A DNA stretch of 64,000 nt from Amycolatopsis acididurans (GTDB lineage: Bacteria; Actinomycetota; Actinomycetes; Mycobacteriales; Pseudonocardiaceae). The stretch is taken from the NCBI RefSeq assembly GCF_012328925.1, contig NZ_JAAXLS010000012.1, positions 1-64,000 on the forward strand, in the 5' to 3' direction. Position numbers and translations under genes: made by a program. Below the pieces are notes generated by a model. It saw nothing but the letters and a program-made list of their open reading frames with translations, had not been told where the DNA came from and searched no databases. Below, piece by piece: positions 1 to 8,380 of the stretch. The number at the start of each line of letters is the position of its first letter. Position 1 is the stretch's first letter.

Positions 1-1649
1 GTTTCGGGGTCGCAGTGCACGTCGAGCAGGGTGGGCCGGTCCGTGGTCAGGGCCTCGTCCCAGGCGGGGCCGAGTTGGTCGGGGTTGTCCACGGTGATGG
101 CGTGCAGGCCGAGGGAGTGGGCGAAGCCGGCGTAGGAGAGCTCGGGCAGGGATTGGGATTCCTCGAATTTGGGGGCGCCGCCCATGGCGCGTAGTTCCCA
201 GGTGACCTGGTTGAGGTCGTTGTTGTGGAACACGCACACGACCAGCCGGGGGTCGGTCCACAGGTGCTGGTAGCGGACGATGGTGAGCAGTTCGGCCAGG
301 CCGTTCATCTGCATCGCCCCGTCGCCTTCCAGGGCGATGACGGGCCGGTCGGGGTGGGCGAACTTCGCGCCGATGGCGTAGGGCACGCCGGGGCCCATGG
401 TGGCCAGGGTGCCCGACAGCGACCCGCGCATCCGGCCCCGCATCCGCAGGTTGCGGGCATACCAGTTGGTGGAGGATCCGGAGTCGGCGGTGACGATCGC
501 GTCCTCGGGGATCCGCGCGGAGAGCTCGTGCACCACCCGCATCGGGTTGACCGGGCGGGCCTGGACCATGGCCTGCTGCTCCATCGTGTGCCACCAGCCC
601 GCCACGTTCTTCTCCACCGTCTCCCGCCACCCGCCATCCCGCTGGGGGTGCAGCATCGGCAGCAGGGCGCGCAGGGTGGCCTTGGCCTCCCCGACCAGGT
701 TGACCTCGGTGGGGTAGCGCATCCCGATCAGGGAGGCGTCCAGATCGATCTGCACCGCCCGGGCCTGCCCGAACTCCGGCAGGAACTGGCTGTAGGGAAA
801 ACTCGACCCCACGATCAGCAGCGTGTCGCAATCACGCATCAACTCATAACTGGGCCGGGTACCCAGCAACCCGATCGCGCCGGTCACATACGGCAGATCA
901 TCGGGCAGCACATCCTTACCCAACAACGCCTTGGCCACCCCCGCGCCGGTGACCTCGGCGACCTCGCTCACCTCGCGCGCGGCGTTGCGGGCACCCTGCC
1001 CCACCAGCATCGCCACCCGGCTGCCCGCGTTGAGCACCTCCGCCGCCCGGGCCAGCTCATCCTCCGGCGGCACCACCACCGGATGCGGCCAGCCCGGCCC
1101 ACTGGAAGGCACATGCTTGAACGCGTGCCGGGGCGGGCTGTAATCCTGCTCCTGCAGATCCGCCGGAACGATCACCACCGTCGGCGCGCGGCGCGCGGCC
1201 GCGGTCCGCATCGCCCGATCCAGCGCGTTGGGCAACTGCTCGGCCACATTCACCTCGACCAGATACTCACTGGCCACATCCTTGAACAACGGCTGCAGAT
1301 CCACCTCCTGCTGATAATGCCCACCCATCGCCGTGCGCGCGGTCTGCCCCACGATCGCCACCACCGGCACATGATCCAGCTTCGCGTCATACAACCCGTT
1401 CAACAGATGAATCGCCCCCGGCCCCGAGGTCGCCAAACACACCCCCACCTCACCCGAGAACTTCGCAAACCCCACCGCCTCGAACGCCGCCATCTCCTCA
1501 TGCCGCGCCTGCACGAACCGCGGCTCATTCCCCGCCCGGCCAAACGCCGTCACAATCCCATTGATCCCATCACCCGGATACGCAAAAACCTGCCCCACAC
1601 CCCACTCACGCAACCGCCCCAACAGGAAATCCGCAACCGTCTCGGACAT
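1..1649 (-). CDS. thiamine-pyrophosphate enzyme, pyruvate oxidase/acetolactate synthase-like (3' end outside window)
   Basis: The gene reads leftwards from an ATG at 1649, preceded by a strong GAGGAGGAG ribosome site, and runs off the left edge after about 549 codons. The N-terminal PYR domain has the conserved Glu in the segment RHEEMAAFEAVGFAKF. The central domain follows, and the C-terminal PP domain carries the GDG motif in ALEGDGAMQMNG, with the partner NN about 27 residues later (VFHNNDLN). These are TPP/Mg2+ binding features of the family. Overall resemblance is to PoxB-type pyruvate oxidases or dehydrogenases that decarboxylate 2-oxo acids, not to the branched-chain acetolactate synthase. 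Substrate is inferred; only the C-terminal tail is missing. Confidence 0.85.
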   Translation of the reverse strand, partial: MSETVADFLLGRLREWGVGQVFAYPGDGINGIVTAFGRAGNEPRFVQARHEEMAAFEAVGFAKFSGEVGVCLATSGPGAIHLLNGLYDAKLDHVPVVAIVGQTARTAMGGHYQQEVDLQPLFKDVASEYLVEVNVAEQLPNALDRAMRTAAARRAPTVVIVPADLQEQDYSPPRHAFKHVPSSGPGWPHPVVVPPEDELARAAEVLNAGSRVAMLVGQGARNAAREVSEVAEVTGAGVAKALLGKDVLPDDLPYVTGAIGLLGTRPSYELMRDCDTLLIVGSSFPYSQFLPEFGQARAVQIDLDASLIGMRYPTEVNLVGEAKATLRALLPMLHPQRDGGWRETVEKNVAGWWHTMEQQAMVQARPVNPMRVVHELSARIPEDAIVTADSGSSTNWYARNLRMRGRMRGSLSGTLATMGPGVPYAIGAKFAHPDRPVIALEGDGAMQMNGLAELLTIVRYQHLWTDPRLVVCVFHNNDLNQVTWELRAMGGAPKFEESQSLPELSYAGFAHSLGLHAITVDNPDQLGPAWDEALTTDRPTLLDVHCDPE

Positions 1650-1709
1650 GGCTCCTCCTCGCGCTCGTTTCCCGCCCACGGACTACCCGTGCCGCGAGCG
1701 GGAAACACA

Positions 1710-2732
1710 TCAGGCGTTCTTGCGGTCGGGCACGGAGCGCAGCACGGCTGCGTCCTCTGACGAGGTGATCGCGTTGATCGCCTGCAGCGGCATCAGTTCC
1801 TGGTGGATCTGCAGGCTCGCGAGGTGGTGCAGCATGATTCCCTCGCGCAGCGCCCACGGGCAGATGTCGACACCCTCGATGTCCAAAGTAGACATAGTGG
1901 CCTTCGCGACGATCGCGCCGGCGAGGATCTGCCGGGCCCGCGGCGCCGAAACGCCGCGCAGCCGGGCCCGTTCGGCCGCCCGCATGTCCGCGAGCTTCGG
2001 TATCCACTTGTCCAGGTCGTCGATGCGCAGACTGCGTTTCGCGAACGGTCCCTTCCGCTGTGGAGGCGCACCCGCCAGCCGCGCGAGCTGCTTGAAGGTC
2101 TTCGACGTGCCGACCGCGCGAGCGGGCACGCCCTCCCAGCGCAGCCGGTCGGCGACCTCCCGCAACATGCCGCGGACGTAGCGCTGGAGTTCCTTGACCT
2201 CCTTGCGGGACGGCGGATCGTCGTGCAGGAACCGGCGGGTCAGCCTGCCCGCGCCGAGCGGAAGCGACAACGTCAGCTCGGGTTCGGCGTCGCGGCCGAG
2301 CGCGATCTCCAGCGAGCCGCCGCCGATGTCGAGCAGCAGCAGGCGGCCGGAAGACCAGCCGTACCAGCGGTGCGCGGCGGAGTAGGTGAGCCGGGCTTCG
2401 TCCTCACCGGTGAGGTACTGCGGCCGGACCCCGGTGCGTTCCTCGATGCGGCCGAGGATGTCGTCGCGATTGGCGGCGTCCCGGATGGCGGAGGTGGCGA
2501 ACAGGAAGAGCTGTTCCACCCGGTGTCTTCGGGCCGCCGCGAGCGTCTCGTCGACGGCGTCGACCACGCAGGACACACCCTTTTCCGAAACCTGCCCCGA
2601 TTCCTCGATCTCCTCGGCGAGTCGCGTCGGCTCCTTCACCGCGAGCGCGGGCAGCGGCGGCGCACCCGGATGGGCGTCGACGATCTGGAGCTGGGCCGAG
2701 TTCGAGCCGATGTCGAGTACGCCAAGTCGCAT
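1710..2732 (-). CDS. ppx: Ppx/GppA family exopolyphosphatase
   Basis: This 340-residue protein belongs to the Ppx/GppA branch of the ASKHA phosphotransferase fold. The N-terminal phosphate-1 motif is GVLDIGSNS, the second is LLLLDIGGGSLEIAL near residue 145, and a catalytic-type Glu sits in YLTGEDEARLTY. Members release phosphate from polyphosphate or hydrolyse pppGpp; actinobacteria often have two short paralogues of this length, which lack the C-terminal HD domain of the E. coli enzyme. It is transcribed in the same direction as the upstream-lying TPP enzyme gene (60-bp gap) and divergently from the SRPBCC gene at 2785. Which substrate dominates cannot be read from sequence. Confidence 0.88.
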   Translation of the reverse strand: MRLGVLDIGSNSAQLQIVDAHPGAPPLPALAVKEPTRLAEEIEESGQVSEKGVSCVVDAVDETLAAARRHRVEQLFLFATSAIRDAANRDDILGRIEERTGVRPQYLTGEDEARLTYSAAHRWYGWSSGRLLLLDIGGGSLEIALGRDAEPELTLSLPLGAGRLTRRFLHDDPPSRKEVKELQRYVRGMLREVADRLRWEGVPARAVGTSKTFKQLARLAGAPPQRKGPFAKRSLRIDDLDKWIPKLADMRAAERARLRGVSAPRARQILAGAIVAKATMSTLDIEGVDICPWALREGIMLHHLASLQIHQELMPLQAINAITSSEDAAVLRSVPDRKNA

Positions 2733-2784
2733 GAGAGATTGATTACCCGTTTAAAGCGAGGCCAACCAGGCTAATTAGGTAGCC

Positions 2785-3147
2785 ATGCGTACTGTGCACT
2801 ACACGGCCACCGCCGATCTGCCCGCCGATGAGGCCTTCGCGTTCATGTCGGACGCGCCGAACCTGCCGAAGTTCCTGCCGGAGGCCACCGAGCGAGCCTG
2901 GGTACAGGCCGACGGATCCGCGCGCCGTCTGTTGTGGGGCACCGAAAGCGACAGCGACGACCACGGCGAGCTGCGTGTCCTGGACCGGGGGCCGGAGAAG
3001 TGCGAGATCGACATCTCGCTGCGGACGTTGCGTGAGGACACCGACAAGGTGCAGGCGCAACTGGCCGAGGCGGTGGGGGCGTTGACGCACAAGGCCAGTT
3101 CGGACGCCGACGCGAACGCCGCCGAACCCGGCACCGGCTGGGTCTAA
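2785..3147 (+). CDS. SRPBCC (START-like) family protein
   Basis: The 120-residue product starts with the typical SRPBCC strand-helix opening (RTVHYTATADLPADEAFAFM) followed by PNLPKFLPEAT, as in polyketide cyclase/dehydrase-like small-molecule binding folds. It is shorter than most members (about 140 residues) and ends in an acidic Ala-rich tail. It sits 9 bp upstream of cutA on the same strand, so co-transcription is likely. No ligand or catalytic role can be assigned. Confidence 0.7.
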   Translation: MRTVHYTATADLPADEAFAFMSDAPNLPKFLPEATERAWVQADGSARRLLWGTESDSDDHGELRVLDRGPEKCEIDISLRTLREDTDKVQAQLAEAVGALTHKASSDADANAAEPGTGWV

Positions 3148-3156
3148 TCTGGCCTC

Positions 3157-3468
3157 ATGCATGTGATCGTCACCACGACGACGGACAACGAGCAGGCGGC
3201 CCGCGACCTCGCCGCGAAAACGGTCGAGGCGCGGCTGGGTGCGTGTGCGCAGATCGTCGGCCCCATCACGAGCGTCTACCGCTGGGAAGGTGAGGTACAG
3301 ACCGACACCGAATGGCGCGTCGAGGTGAAAACCGCGGCGGACCGGGTCGAGGCACTGGTCGGGCTGCTCAAGGAACACCACACCTACGACGTGCCGGAGA
3401 TCATCGCGACGCCGATCGAGGGCGGTAACGTCGAGTACCTGGCGTGGCTGGTGACCGAAACACGCTAA
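3157..3468 (+). CDS. cutA: CutA1 divalent-cation tolerance protein
   Basis: The 103-residue length and the core motifs match CutA1: VIVTTTTDNEQAARDLA at the N-terminus, ARLGACAQIVGPITSVYRW with the conserved Cys, and the C-terminal HTYDVPEIIATPIE block. CutA1 proteins form ferredoxin-like trimers with PII-like topology. They bind divalent metals and have been linked to copper tolerance, though their cellular role is still debated. The gene follows the SRPBCC gene closely. Confidence 0.92.
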   Translation: MHVIVTTTTDNEQAARDLAAKTVEARLGACAQIVGPITSVYRWEGEVQTDTEWRVEVKTAADRVEALVGLLKEHHTYDVPEIIATPIEGGNVEYLAWLVTETR

Positions 3469-3532
3469 CTCCATAACGCCGCTCGCGGTCACTCGTTGAC
3501 GCAGCGTGGCCGGAAACGTAAATCGCTTTCAC

Positions 3533-4813
3533 ATGCTGCGCCGAGCGCTCGTCGTCGTCCTGATCGCGCTGTTCGTGCCGCCCCAGCCGGCAAGCGCGGC
3601 CGAGCGGTTCTACTGGGGCGTGGCCACGGCCGGCTACCAGTCCGAGGGCAGCGCGCCCGACAGCAACTGGTCCCGCTACGTCGCGAGCTCCACCAGCGTC
3701 GACCCGTACGCCAACGCCACCGATTTCCGCCACCGCTACCCCGAGGACATCCGGCTCGCCGCGGGCATGGGCGTCAACACGTTCCGCTTCAGCGTCGAGT
3801 GGGCGCGCGTCGAACCGCGGCCAGGCGTGTGGGACGAGGGGGAGCTGGCCTACTACGACGACGTGGTCAACCGTATCCGCGCCGCCGGCATGACACCCAT
3901 GATCACGCTCAACCACTGGGTCTACCCGGCGTGGACGGGCGGATTCGCGAAACCGGCCACAGTGGACGGTTTCCTGGCCTTCACCGCGAAGATCGCGCAG
4001 CGCTACCGCGATCTCGGGGTGCTGTGGGTGACGTTCAACGAGCCCGTCGCCTTCCTCACCGAGGAACTGCGGATCGGCGCACTAAACCCGGTCGAAATCC
4101 CCGTGTGGCAGGCCAACGTCGTGCGCGCGCACCGCGCGGCCTACGACCTGGTCCACCGCATCGATCCGACCGCGAAGGTGACCAGCAACCAGGCGTACTA
4201 CACGGGATTCAACGCCGCGACCGACCTCGTCGTGATGGACCAGATCCGGGACAAGGTCGACTTCATCGGCTTCGACTACTACTACGGCGCGAGCCTGGAC
4301 AACCTCACCGCGGTCAACGCGGGCACCGGCGATCTGTGGAAGGTCAAGCTGCAGCCCGAAGGGATCTACGACGCCCTTCGCTACTACGCCGACCGGTATC
4401 CGGGAAAGCCGCTGTACATAGTGGAAAACGGGATGCCGACCGACAACGGCAAACCCCGCGAGGACGGCTACACGCGTGAAGCCGCGCTGCGTGACTCGAT
4501 CTTCTGGGTGCAGCGCGCGAAGGCCGACGGCATGAACGTGATCGGGTACAACTACTGGAGCATCACCGACAACTACGAGTGGGGCAGCTACCGTCCGCGC
4601 TTCGGCCTGTACACAGTGGACGCCCTAACCGATCCGTCGCTGACCAGGAAACCGACCGCCGCCGTACCCGCCTACCGCGAGGTGATCGCGCACGGCGGCG
4701 TCCCCGAGGGCTACCGCCTGGTGCAGGGCCCGTCCACGTGCTCGCTGGTCGATCCGCCGCTCAGCTGCCTCGCACCCGCGGACCCGAACGGGCCACTCGC
4801 CCGTCTGGGTTAG
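3533..4813 (+). CDS. secreted glycoside hydrolase family 1 beta-glycosidase
   Basis: The product is 426 residues from ATG 3533; this start gives a clean Sec signal peptide (MLRRALVVVLIALFV, cleavage near PASAAE), whereas an in-frame GTG at 3506 would prepend nine unlikely residues. GH1 signatures are complete: WGVATAGYQSEG at the mature N-terminus, the acid/base Glu in VTFNEP (about residue 170), the nucleophile Glu in IVENGMP (about 298) and the late YNYWSITDNYEW substrate-site block. It should hydrolyse beta-glucosides or beta-galactosides outside the cell by a retaining mechanism. The final region PSTCSLVDPPLSCLAP has two Cys, possibly a disulfide-closed tail. Confidence 0.9.
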   Translation: MLRRALVVVLIALFVPPQPASAAERFYWGVATAGYQSEGSAPDSNWSRYVASSTSVDPYANATDFRHRYPEDIRLAAGMGVNTFRFSVEWARVEPRPGVWDEGELAYYDDVVNRIRAAGMTPMITLNHWVYPAWTGGFAKPATVDGFLAFTAKIAQRYRDLGVLWVTFNEPVAFLTEELRIGALNPVEIPVWQANVVRAHRAAYDLVHRIDPTAKVTSNQAYYTGFNAATDLVVMDQIRDKVDFIGFDYYYGASLDNLTAVNAGTGDLWKVKLQPEGIYDALRYYADRYPGKPLYIVENGMPTDNGKPREDGYTREAALRDSIFWVQRAKADGMNVIGYNYWSITDNYEWGSYRPRFGLYTVDALTDPSLTRKPTAAVPAYREVIAHGGVPEGYRLVQGPSTCSLVDPPLSCLAPADPNGPLARLG

Positions 4814-4858
4814 ATCGAACCCGGGGAACTTCCGCGTCCGGCAGGTAGTTTTGCAAAC

Positions 4859-5944
4859 ATGGCGAAAAGAATCCGGTGGGCGGTTCCAGCGTTGCTCGGC
4901 GCGCTGGCCCTTGCGGCGTGGGAGATCCCGTTCGCGTTCGGGGGCAGGCCCGACCTCGAGGTGATGAGGCGATCAGCGCAGTTCCGTGACGGCCGCTTCC
5001 GCAACCTGGCGCCGCCGGTCACGCCGAACGCCGACACCGGCCGCGGCCTGCTGCGCGAAATGCTCTTCGGCGGGCAGAAGCGCCGCCCGAGCGGTCCGGT
5101 GCCGCTGGTTCCGCAGCGTCCGGACCGTCCCGGCACCGGCCTGCACATCACCTGGTACGGCCACGCCTCGTCGCTGATCGAACTCGACGGCACCCGGGTG
5201 CTGGTCGATCCCGTGTGGGCCGAGCGCGTGTCGCCGTCCCGGCTCGTCGGGCCGCGCCGGATGCACCAGCCGCCGCACGAACTGGAGCAGCTGCCCCGGC
5301 TCGACGCCATCATCGTTTCGCACGACCACTACGACCACCTCGACGTCAGCGCGATCCGTACCCTCACCCGCACCCAGCAGGCGCCGTTCGTGGTGCCGCT
5401 CGGCGTCGGCTCGCACCTGCGGCGCTGGAAGGTGCCCGCGGACCGGATCATCGAGCTGGACTGGCACGAGAGCACCGAGATCGCGGGCGTGCGGATCACC
5501 GCGGCCGACGCGCAGCACTTCTCCGGCCGCGCCTTCACACGCAACAACACGCTGTGGGCTTCGTGGATCATCGCCGGCGAGCGCCGCCGCGTCTTCTACA
5601 CGGCGGACTCCGGCTACTTCGACGGATACCGCCGCATCGGCGAGAAGTACGGCCCGTTCGACGCGGCACTCGTGCAGATCGGCGCCTACCACCCCGCGTG
5701 GCCGGACATCCACATGACACCGGAGGAGGGCGTCGCGGCACACCTCGACGTCCAGGGCGGCCTGCTGATCCCGGTGCACTGGGCCACGTTCCGGCTCGCG
5801 CTGCACGCCTGGAACGAGCCCGCCGAACGCGTGTGGCGCGAGGCGAAGGCGCACGACGTGCGGTTGGCCGTACCGAGGCCGGGGGAGCGGATCGACGTGG
5901 ACGACGTGCCGCCCATCGACCCGTGGTGGCAGGCGCTGGGCTGA
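4859..5944 (+). CDS. membrane-anchored metallo-beta-lactamase fold hydrolase (UlaG/NAPE-PLD-like)
   Basis: The 361-residue protein begins with one hydrophobic anchor (residues about 6-25), then enters an MBL fold. ITWYGHASSLIEL, the metal motif SHDHYDHLD (His155, His157, Asp159, His160), FYTADSGYF and IPVHWATF provide the dinuclear metal ligands. Domain order and HDHYDHLD variant are those of the UlaG/N-acyl-phosphatidylethanolamine phospholipase D-like group, which includes lactonases and phosphodiesterases, so a phospholipid or ester substrate is possible but unproven. The stop codon abuts the stop of the convergent gene at 5945. Confidence 0.85.
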   Translation: MAKRIRWAVPALLGALALAAWEIPFAFGGRPDLEVMRRSAQFRDGRFRNLAPPVTPNADTGRGLLREMLFGGQKRRPSGPVPLVPQRPDRPGTGLHITWYGHASSLIELDGTRVLVDPVWAERVSPSRLVGPRRMHQPPHELEQLPRLDAIIVSHDHYDHLDVSAIRTLTRTQQAPFVVPLGVGSHLRRWKVPADRIIELDWHESTEIAGVRITAADAQHFSGRAFTRNNTLWASWIIAGERRRVFYTADSGYFDGYRRIGEKYGPFDAALVQIGAYHPAWPDIHMTPEEGVAAHLDVQGGLLIPVHWATFRLALHAWNEPAERVWREAKAHDVRLAVPRPGERIDVDDVPPIDPWWQALG

Positions 5945-6472
5945 TCAGCGCCTCGGCGGTCGGGCCTTCTCCGCGGCCTCGTTGATCTTCGTCATGGTGT
6001 GGTGGCACCAGAGTGCCAGCGTGGGCTCGGTTTCCGGCTTGCCGACGATCTCGCAGGCGAGCAGGTGGTGGTCGTAGAGCGCATGCAGCCACACCTCGAC
6101 CTGCTCCGCCGTGCCGAGCTGGACCAGACCGCCGAGCACCGGCAGTTCGCCGAGGAACGCGGTGTGCGTGTCGCGGATGCACCGCGTCAGCTCGGCGTCC
6201 ACCTCGGCCACACCCTCGCGCAACGCGTCGATCAGCGACCGCTGCGAAGCCCGCCACACCAGGGGATCGCGCAACTCGAAACCGTCCCACGGGCCGAGGG
6301 CGTCGCCCCATTCGTAACCGGTGATGCGGTCGGTCGCGGTGTCGATCACGGACTCCGAGCCGCGGCGCAGTACCGGAATCATCGCCGGTTCGATGACGCC
6401 GACCACCGTGTGCCCGGCGACATCCCACGTGGTGCCGCCGGTGAACGGGCTGTCGAACCGGCTACCGGCCAT
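5945..6472 (-). CDS. hypothetical protein, 175 residues
   Basis: The ATG at 6472 is the first start that leaves a compact protein; a longer in-frame extension to 7003 would cover two oppositely or differently framed genes and is rejected. I do not recognise the family. The product is soluble, with an N-terminal beta-rich part (GGTTWDVAGHTVVGVIEP) and a C-terminal alpha-helical part rich in Leu and acidic residues (HDHHLLACEI is not present as a metal motif; the sequence reads ALYDHHLLACEIVG). It lies between a PPOX gene (6484) on the same strand, 11 bp away, and the convergent MBL gene, so it may be co-transcribed with the PPOX gene. Confidence 0.6.
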   Translation of the reverse strand: MAGSRFDSPFTGGTTWDVAGHTVVGVIEPAMIPVLRRGSESVIDTATDRITGYEWGDALGPWDGFELRDPLVWRASQRSLIDALREGVAEVDAELTRCIRDTHTAFLGELPVLGGLVQLGTAEQVEVWLHALYDHHLLACEIVGKPETEPTLALWCHHTMTKINEAAEKARPPRR

Positions 6473-6483
6473 ATCCGGTGACG

Positions 6484-6861
6484 CTAGCGCATTCCGAGCG
6501 TGCGATCGATGCGGATTTCCAGGACCACGCGTTCGGGGTTGGGCCGCGGCTGCCTTCCGTAGCGCGCGGCGTATCGCTCCTCGGCGTCCCGCACGGAATC
6601 GGCGTCCTCCCGGACGACCGCGACACCTTCCAGGGTCGAGTAACGCCGCCGGTCCACCTGGCACACGGCGACCCGCGCGCCGGCCTCGCCCGCCGCGCGC
6701 ACGTTGCGTGCCTTGACACTGCCGCGCGAACAGATCACCCGCGCGGTCTCGAACTTCTCGTCGACGGTGACCCCGACCGGCACGACGTGCGGCGATCCGT
6801 CCGGGCGCGACGTGGTGAGTGTGCTCAGTAACCGTTCCCGCCAGAAGTCGTGCAACTCCAC
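6484..6861 (-). CDS. PPOX-class (pyridoxamine 5'-phosphate oxidase-like) flavin/F420-binding protein
   Basis: The start is GTG 6861 because a GGAGG site stands six bases upstream; a TTG at 6885 also lies in frame but lacks one. The 125-residue protein shows the split-barrel opening LLSTLTTSRPDGSPHVVPVG, then CSRGSVKARNVRAAGEAGARVAVC and a YSTLEGVAVV strand, which fit the actinobacterial PPOX class that binds F420 or FMN. The family includes F420-dependent reductases and biliverdin reductases; the substrate is unknown. The divergent membrane protein gene starts at 6897, so the 35-bp interval must hold both promoters. Confidence 0.8.
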   Translation of the reverse strand: MELHDFWRERLLSTLTTSRPDGSPHVVPVGVTVDEKFETARVICSRGSVKARNVRAAGEAGARVAVCQVDRRRYSTLEGVAVVREDADSVRDAEERYAARYGRQPRPNPERVVLEIRIDRTLGMR

Positions 6862-6896
6862 CGTTTTCCTCCGTTCTTCGGGCAAGATCGTGCCTC

Positions 6897-7667
6897 ATGA
6901 TGGGCCGTACGCACGCACTGACCGGATGGTGTGCCGGACTCGCGATCGCTCCCGCGGTCGGCGCCGGCACCGTCCACCAAGCGGTGGCTTTCGCCGCCAC
7001 CACAGCGGGATTCGCGCTCCTGCCCGATCTCGATCACCCCGGCGCGGGCGCGTCGAGGCTGCTCGGCCCGGTCACCGGTGCCCTGTCCTGGGTGCTGCGG
7101 AAAGCGTCGGCGCTGCTGTACGCGCTGACGAAAGGCCCACGCGACGAACGCGGCAAGGGCACGCACCGGCACATGTCGCACACCGTACTGTTCGCCGCCG
7201 GACTCGGCGCGCTGACGATGTGGGGCACGCGGGCGGGCGGCTGGTACGTGGTCGCCGGGGTGGTGCTGTTCGGCCTGTTGCTCGCCGCGGACGCGCTGGG
7301 GGACTGGCTGCTGCTCGTCGCGGGCGGCGCCGTCACGTGGTGGGCGCTGACCGCGAGCGCGGCCGGTGAACTCGCACAGCTCACCGGCTGGCTCGGCCTC
7401 GCCGTCGCGGTCGGGTGTTTCGTGCACTGCCTCGGCGACGCGCTCACCGAATCCGGTTGCCCGTTCCTGTTCCCGATCCCGATCGCGGGCGAGACCTGGT
7501 ACGAGCTGCGGCCGCCGGGATTCCTGCGGTTCCGCACCGGCGGCCGCGTCGAACGGCTGGTGATCGCGCCGCTGTTCCTGATCGGCGCGCTGGTTCTGCT
7601 GCCCGGCGTGATCGAGGCACTCGTCTCGATCTACGACCGCCTGTTCGGCCCGGCTCCGGTCACCTGA
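6897..7667 (+). CDS. metal-dependent hydrolase, YdjM/DUF457-type membrane protein
   Basis: The protein opens with MMGRTHALTGWCAG and LLPDLDHPGAGASR, then GTHRHMSHT. The His and Asp residues in these segments are the metal-ligand pattern of the LexA-regulated YdjM family of membrane-bound hydrolases. About six hydrophobic segments follow through residue 250, with a further conserved HCLGDALTESGCP block. Length is 256 residues from the ATG at 6897 (a second ATG follows at once). These proteins are thought to act on membrane lipids, but no reaction is established here. Confidence 0.8.
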   Translation: MMGRTHALTGWCAGLAIAPAVGAGTVHQAVAFAATTAGFALLPDLDHPGAGASRLLGPVTGALSWVLRKASALLYALTKGPRDERGKGTHRHMSHTVLFAAGLGALTMWGTRAGGWYVVAGVVLFGLLLAADALGDWLLLVAGGAVTWWALTASAAGELAQLTGWLGLAVAVGCFVHCLGDALTESGCPFLFPIPIAGETWYELRPPGFLRFRTGGRVERLVIAPLFLIGALVLLPGVIEALVSIYDRLFGPAPVT

Positions 7668-7815
7668 ACGCGGCCGCGGTGCGTGCCGCCCAGTCGAACA
7701 CCGCCGCAGCCTCGGTCCGCTGTCCGCGTCGCCGGCGCGGTGGTCCGAGGCGAACCTCGACGACGTGGCTCGTGCGCGCGCCGCGTACGACGAGGCCGGG
7801 CTGCCACGCGCCTAG
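7660..7815. pseudogene. two facing-away C-terminal gene tails (possible remnant of a deleted divergent pair)
   Basis: No intact gene lies in this interval. The minus strand reads ...VFDWAARTAAAFR and stops at 7660. The plus strand reads WSEANLDDVARARAAYDEAG...and stops at 7815. Both look like genuine protein ends with high GC3, and each loses coding character towards the middle (about 7725-7740). A deletion that removed the N-termini and shared promoter of a divergent pair would leave this arrangement. This is an inference from two short tails; neither family is identified. Confidence 0.25.
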
Positions 7816-7825
7816 AATCGGCAAG

Positions 7826-8380
7826 ATGAACGGTCCCACCGCGAAACCGCCGTTGCGCGCCGACGCGCGCCGCAACCGCGCGCGCGTGCTCGCGGCCGCG
7901 CAGGAAGCGTTCGCGGACGAGGGCCTGTCGGTGCCGCTCGACGAGATCGCCCGCCGTGCCGGGGTCGGCGCCGGCACCGTCTACCGGCACTTCCCCAGCA
8001 AGGAGTCGCTGTTCGAGGCCGTCGTGCTGGACGGGGTGGAACGGCTGAGCGAGCAGGCGCGGGAACGGCTGACCGCGGCCGAGCCGGGACCGGCGTTCTT
8101 CGAGTTCATCGAGATCGTCGCCGAACAGGCGATGCTGAACAAGGCACTGTGCGAGGCGCTCGAATCCGCCGGCGGCAGCCTGTCGCACACGCCGCACACC
8201 GATTTCCGTGCCCTGTTCGGGGAATTGCTCCGCCGCGCACAGGCGGCGGGCGCGGTGCGCCAGGACCTCGAACCCGAGGACCTGACCGCACTGCTGGCCG
8301 GTTACCTGGCGATCAACCGCCAGTCCTCGCCGGGCCGCGCCCTCGGCCGTGTGCTCACCGACGGTCTCCGCGCTACTTGA
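7826..8380 (+). CDS. TetR/AcrR family transcriptional regulator
   Basis: The 184-residue product has the TetR DNA-binding domain at residues about 12-60: ARVLAAAQEAFADEG, PLDEIARRAGVGAGTVYRHF and PSKESLFEAVV. The C-terminal ligand domain resembles the SACE_7040-like group (ADLTALLAGYLAI-type helix near the end). ATG 7826 follows a GGCAAG spacer. The adjacent degenerate tails at 7660-7815 may be the remains of its former target genes. Its last eight bases overlap the convergent gene ending at 8373. Confidence 0.9.
   Translation: MNGPTAKPPLRADARRNRARVLAAAQEAFADEGLSVPLDEIARRAGVGAGTVYRHFPSKESLFEAVVLDGVERLSEQARERLTAAEPGPAFFEFIEIVAEQAMLNKALCEALESAGGSLSHTPHTDFRALFGELLRRAQAAGAVRQDLEPEDLTALLAGYLAINRQSSPGRALGRVLTDGLRAT

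Noticed and set aside
225..1760. A 511-codon open frame on the plus strand
   Set aside because: It is antisense to the TPP enzyme, which has clear family motifs and a ribosome site. The plus frame is a His/Arg/Pro-rich low-complexity product typical of high-GC antisense frames.
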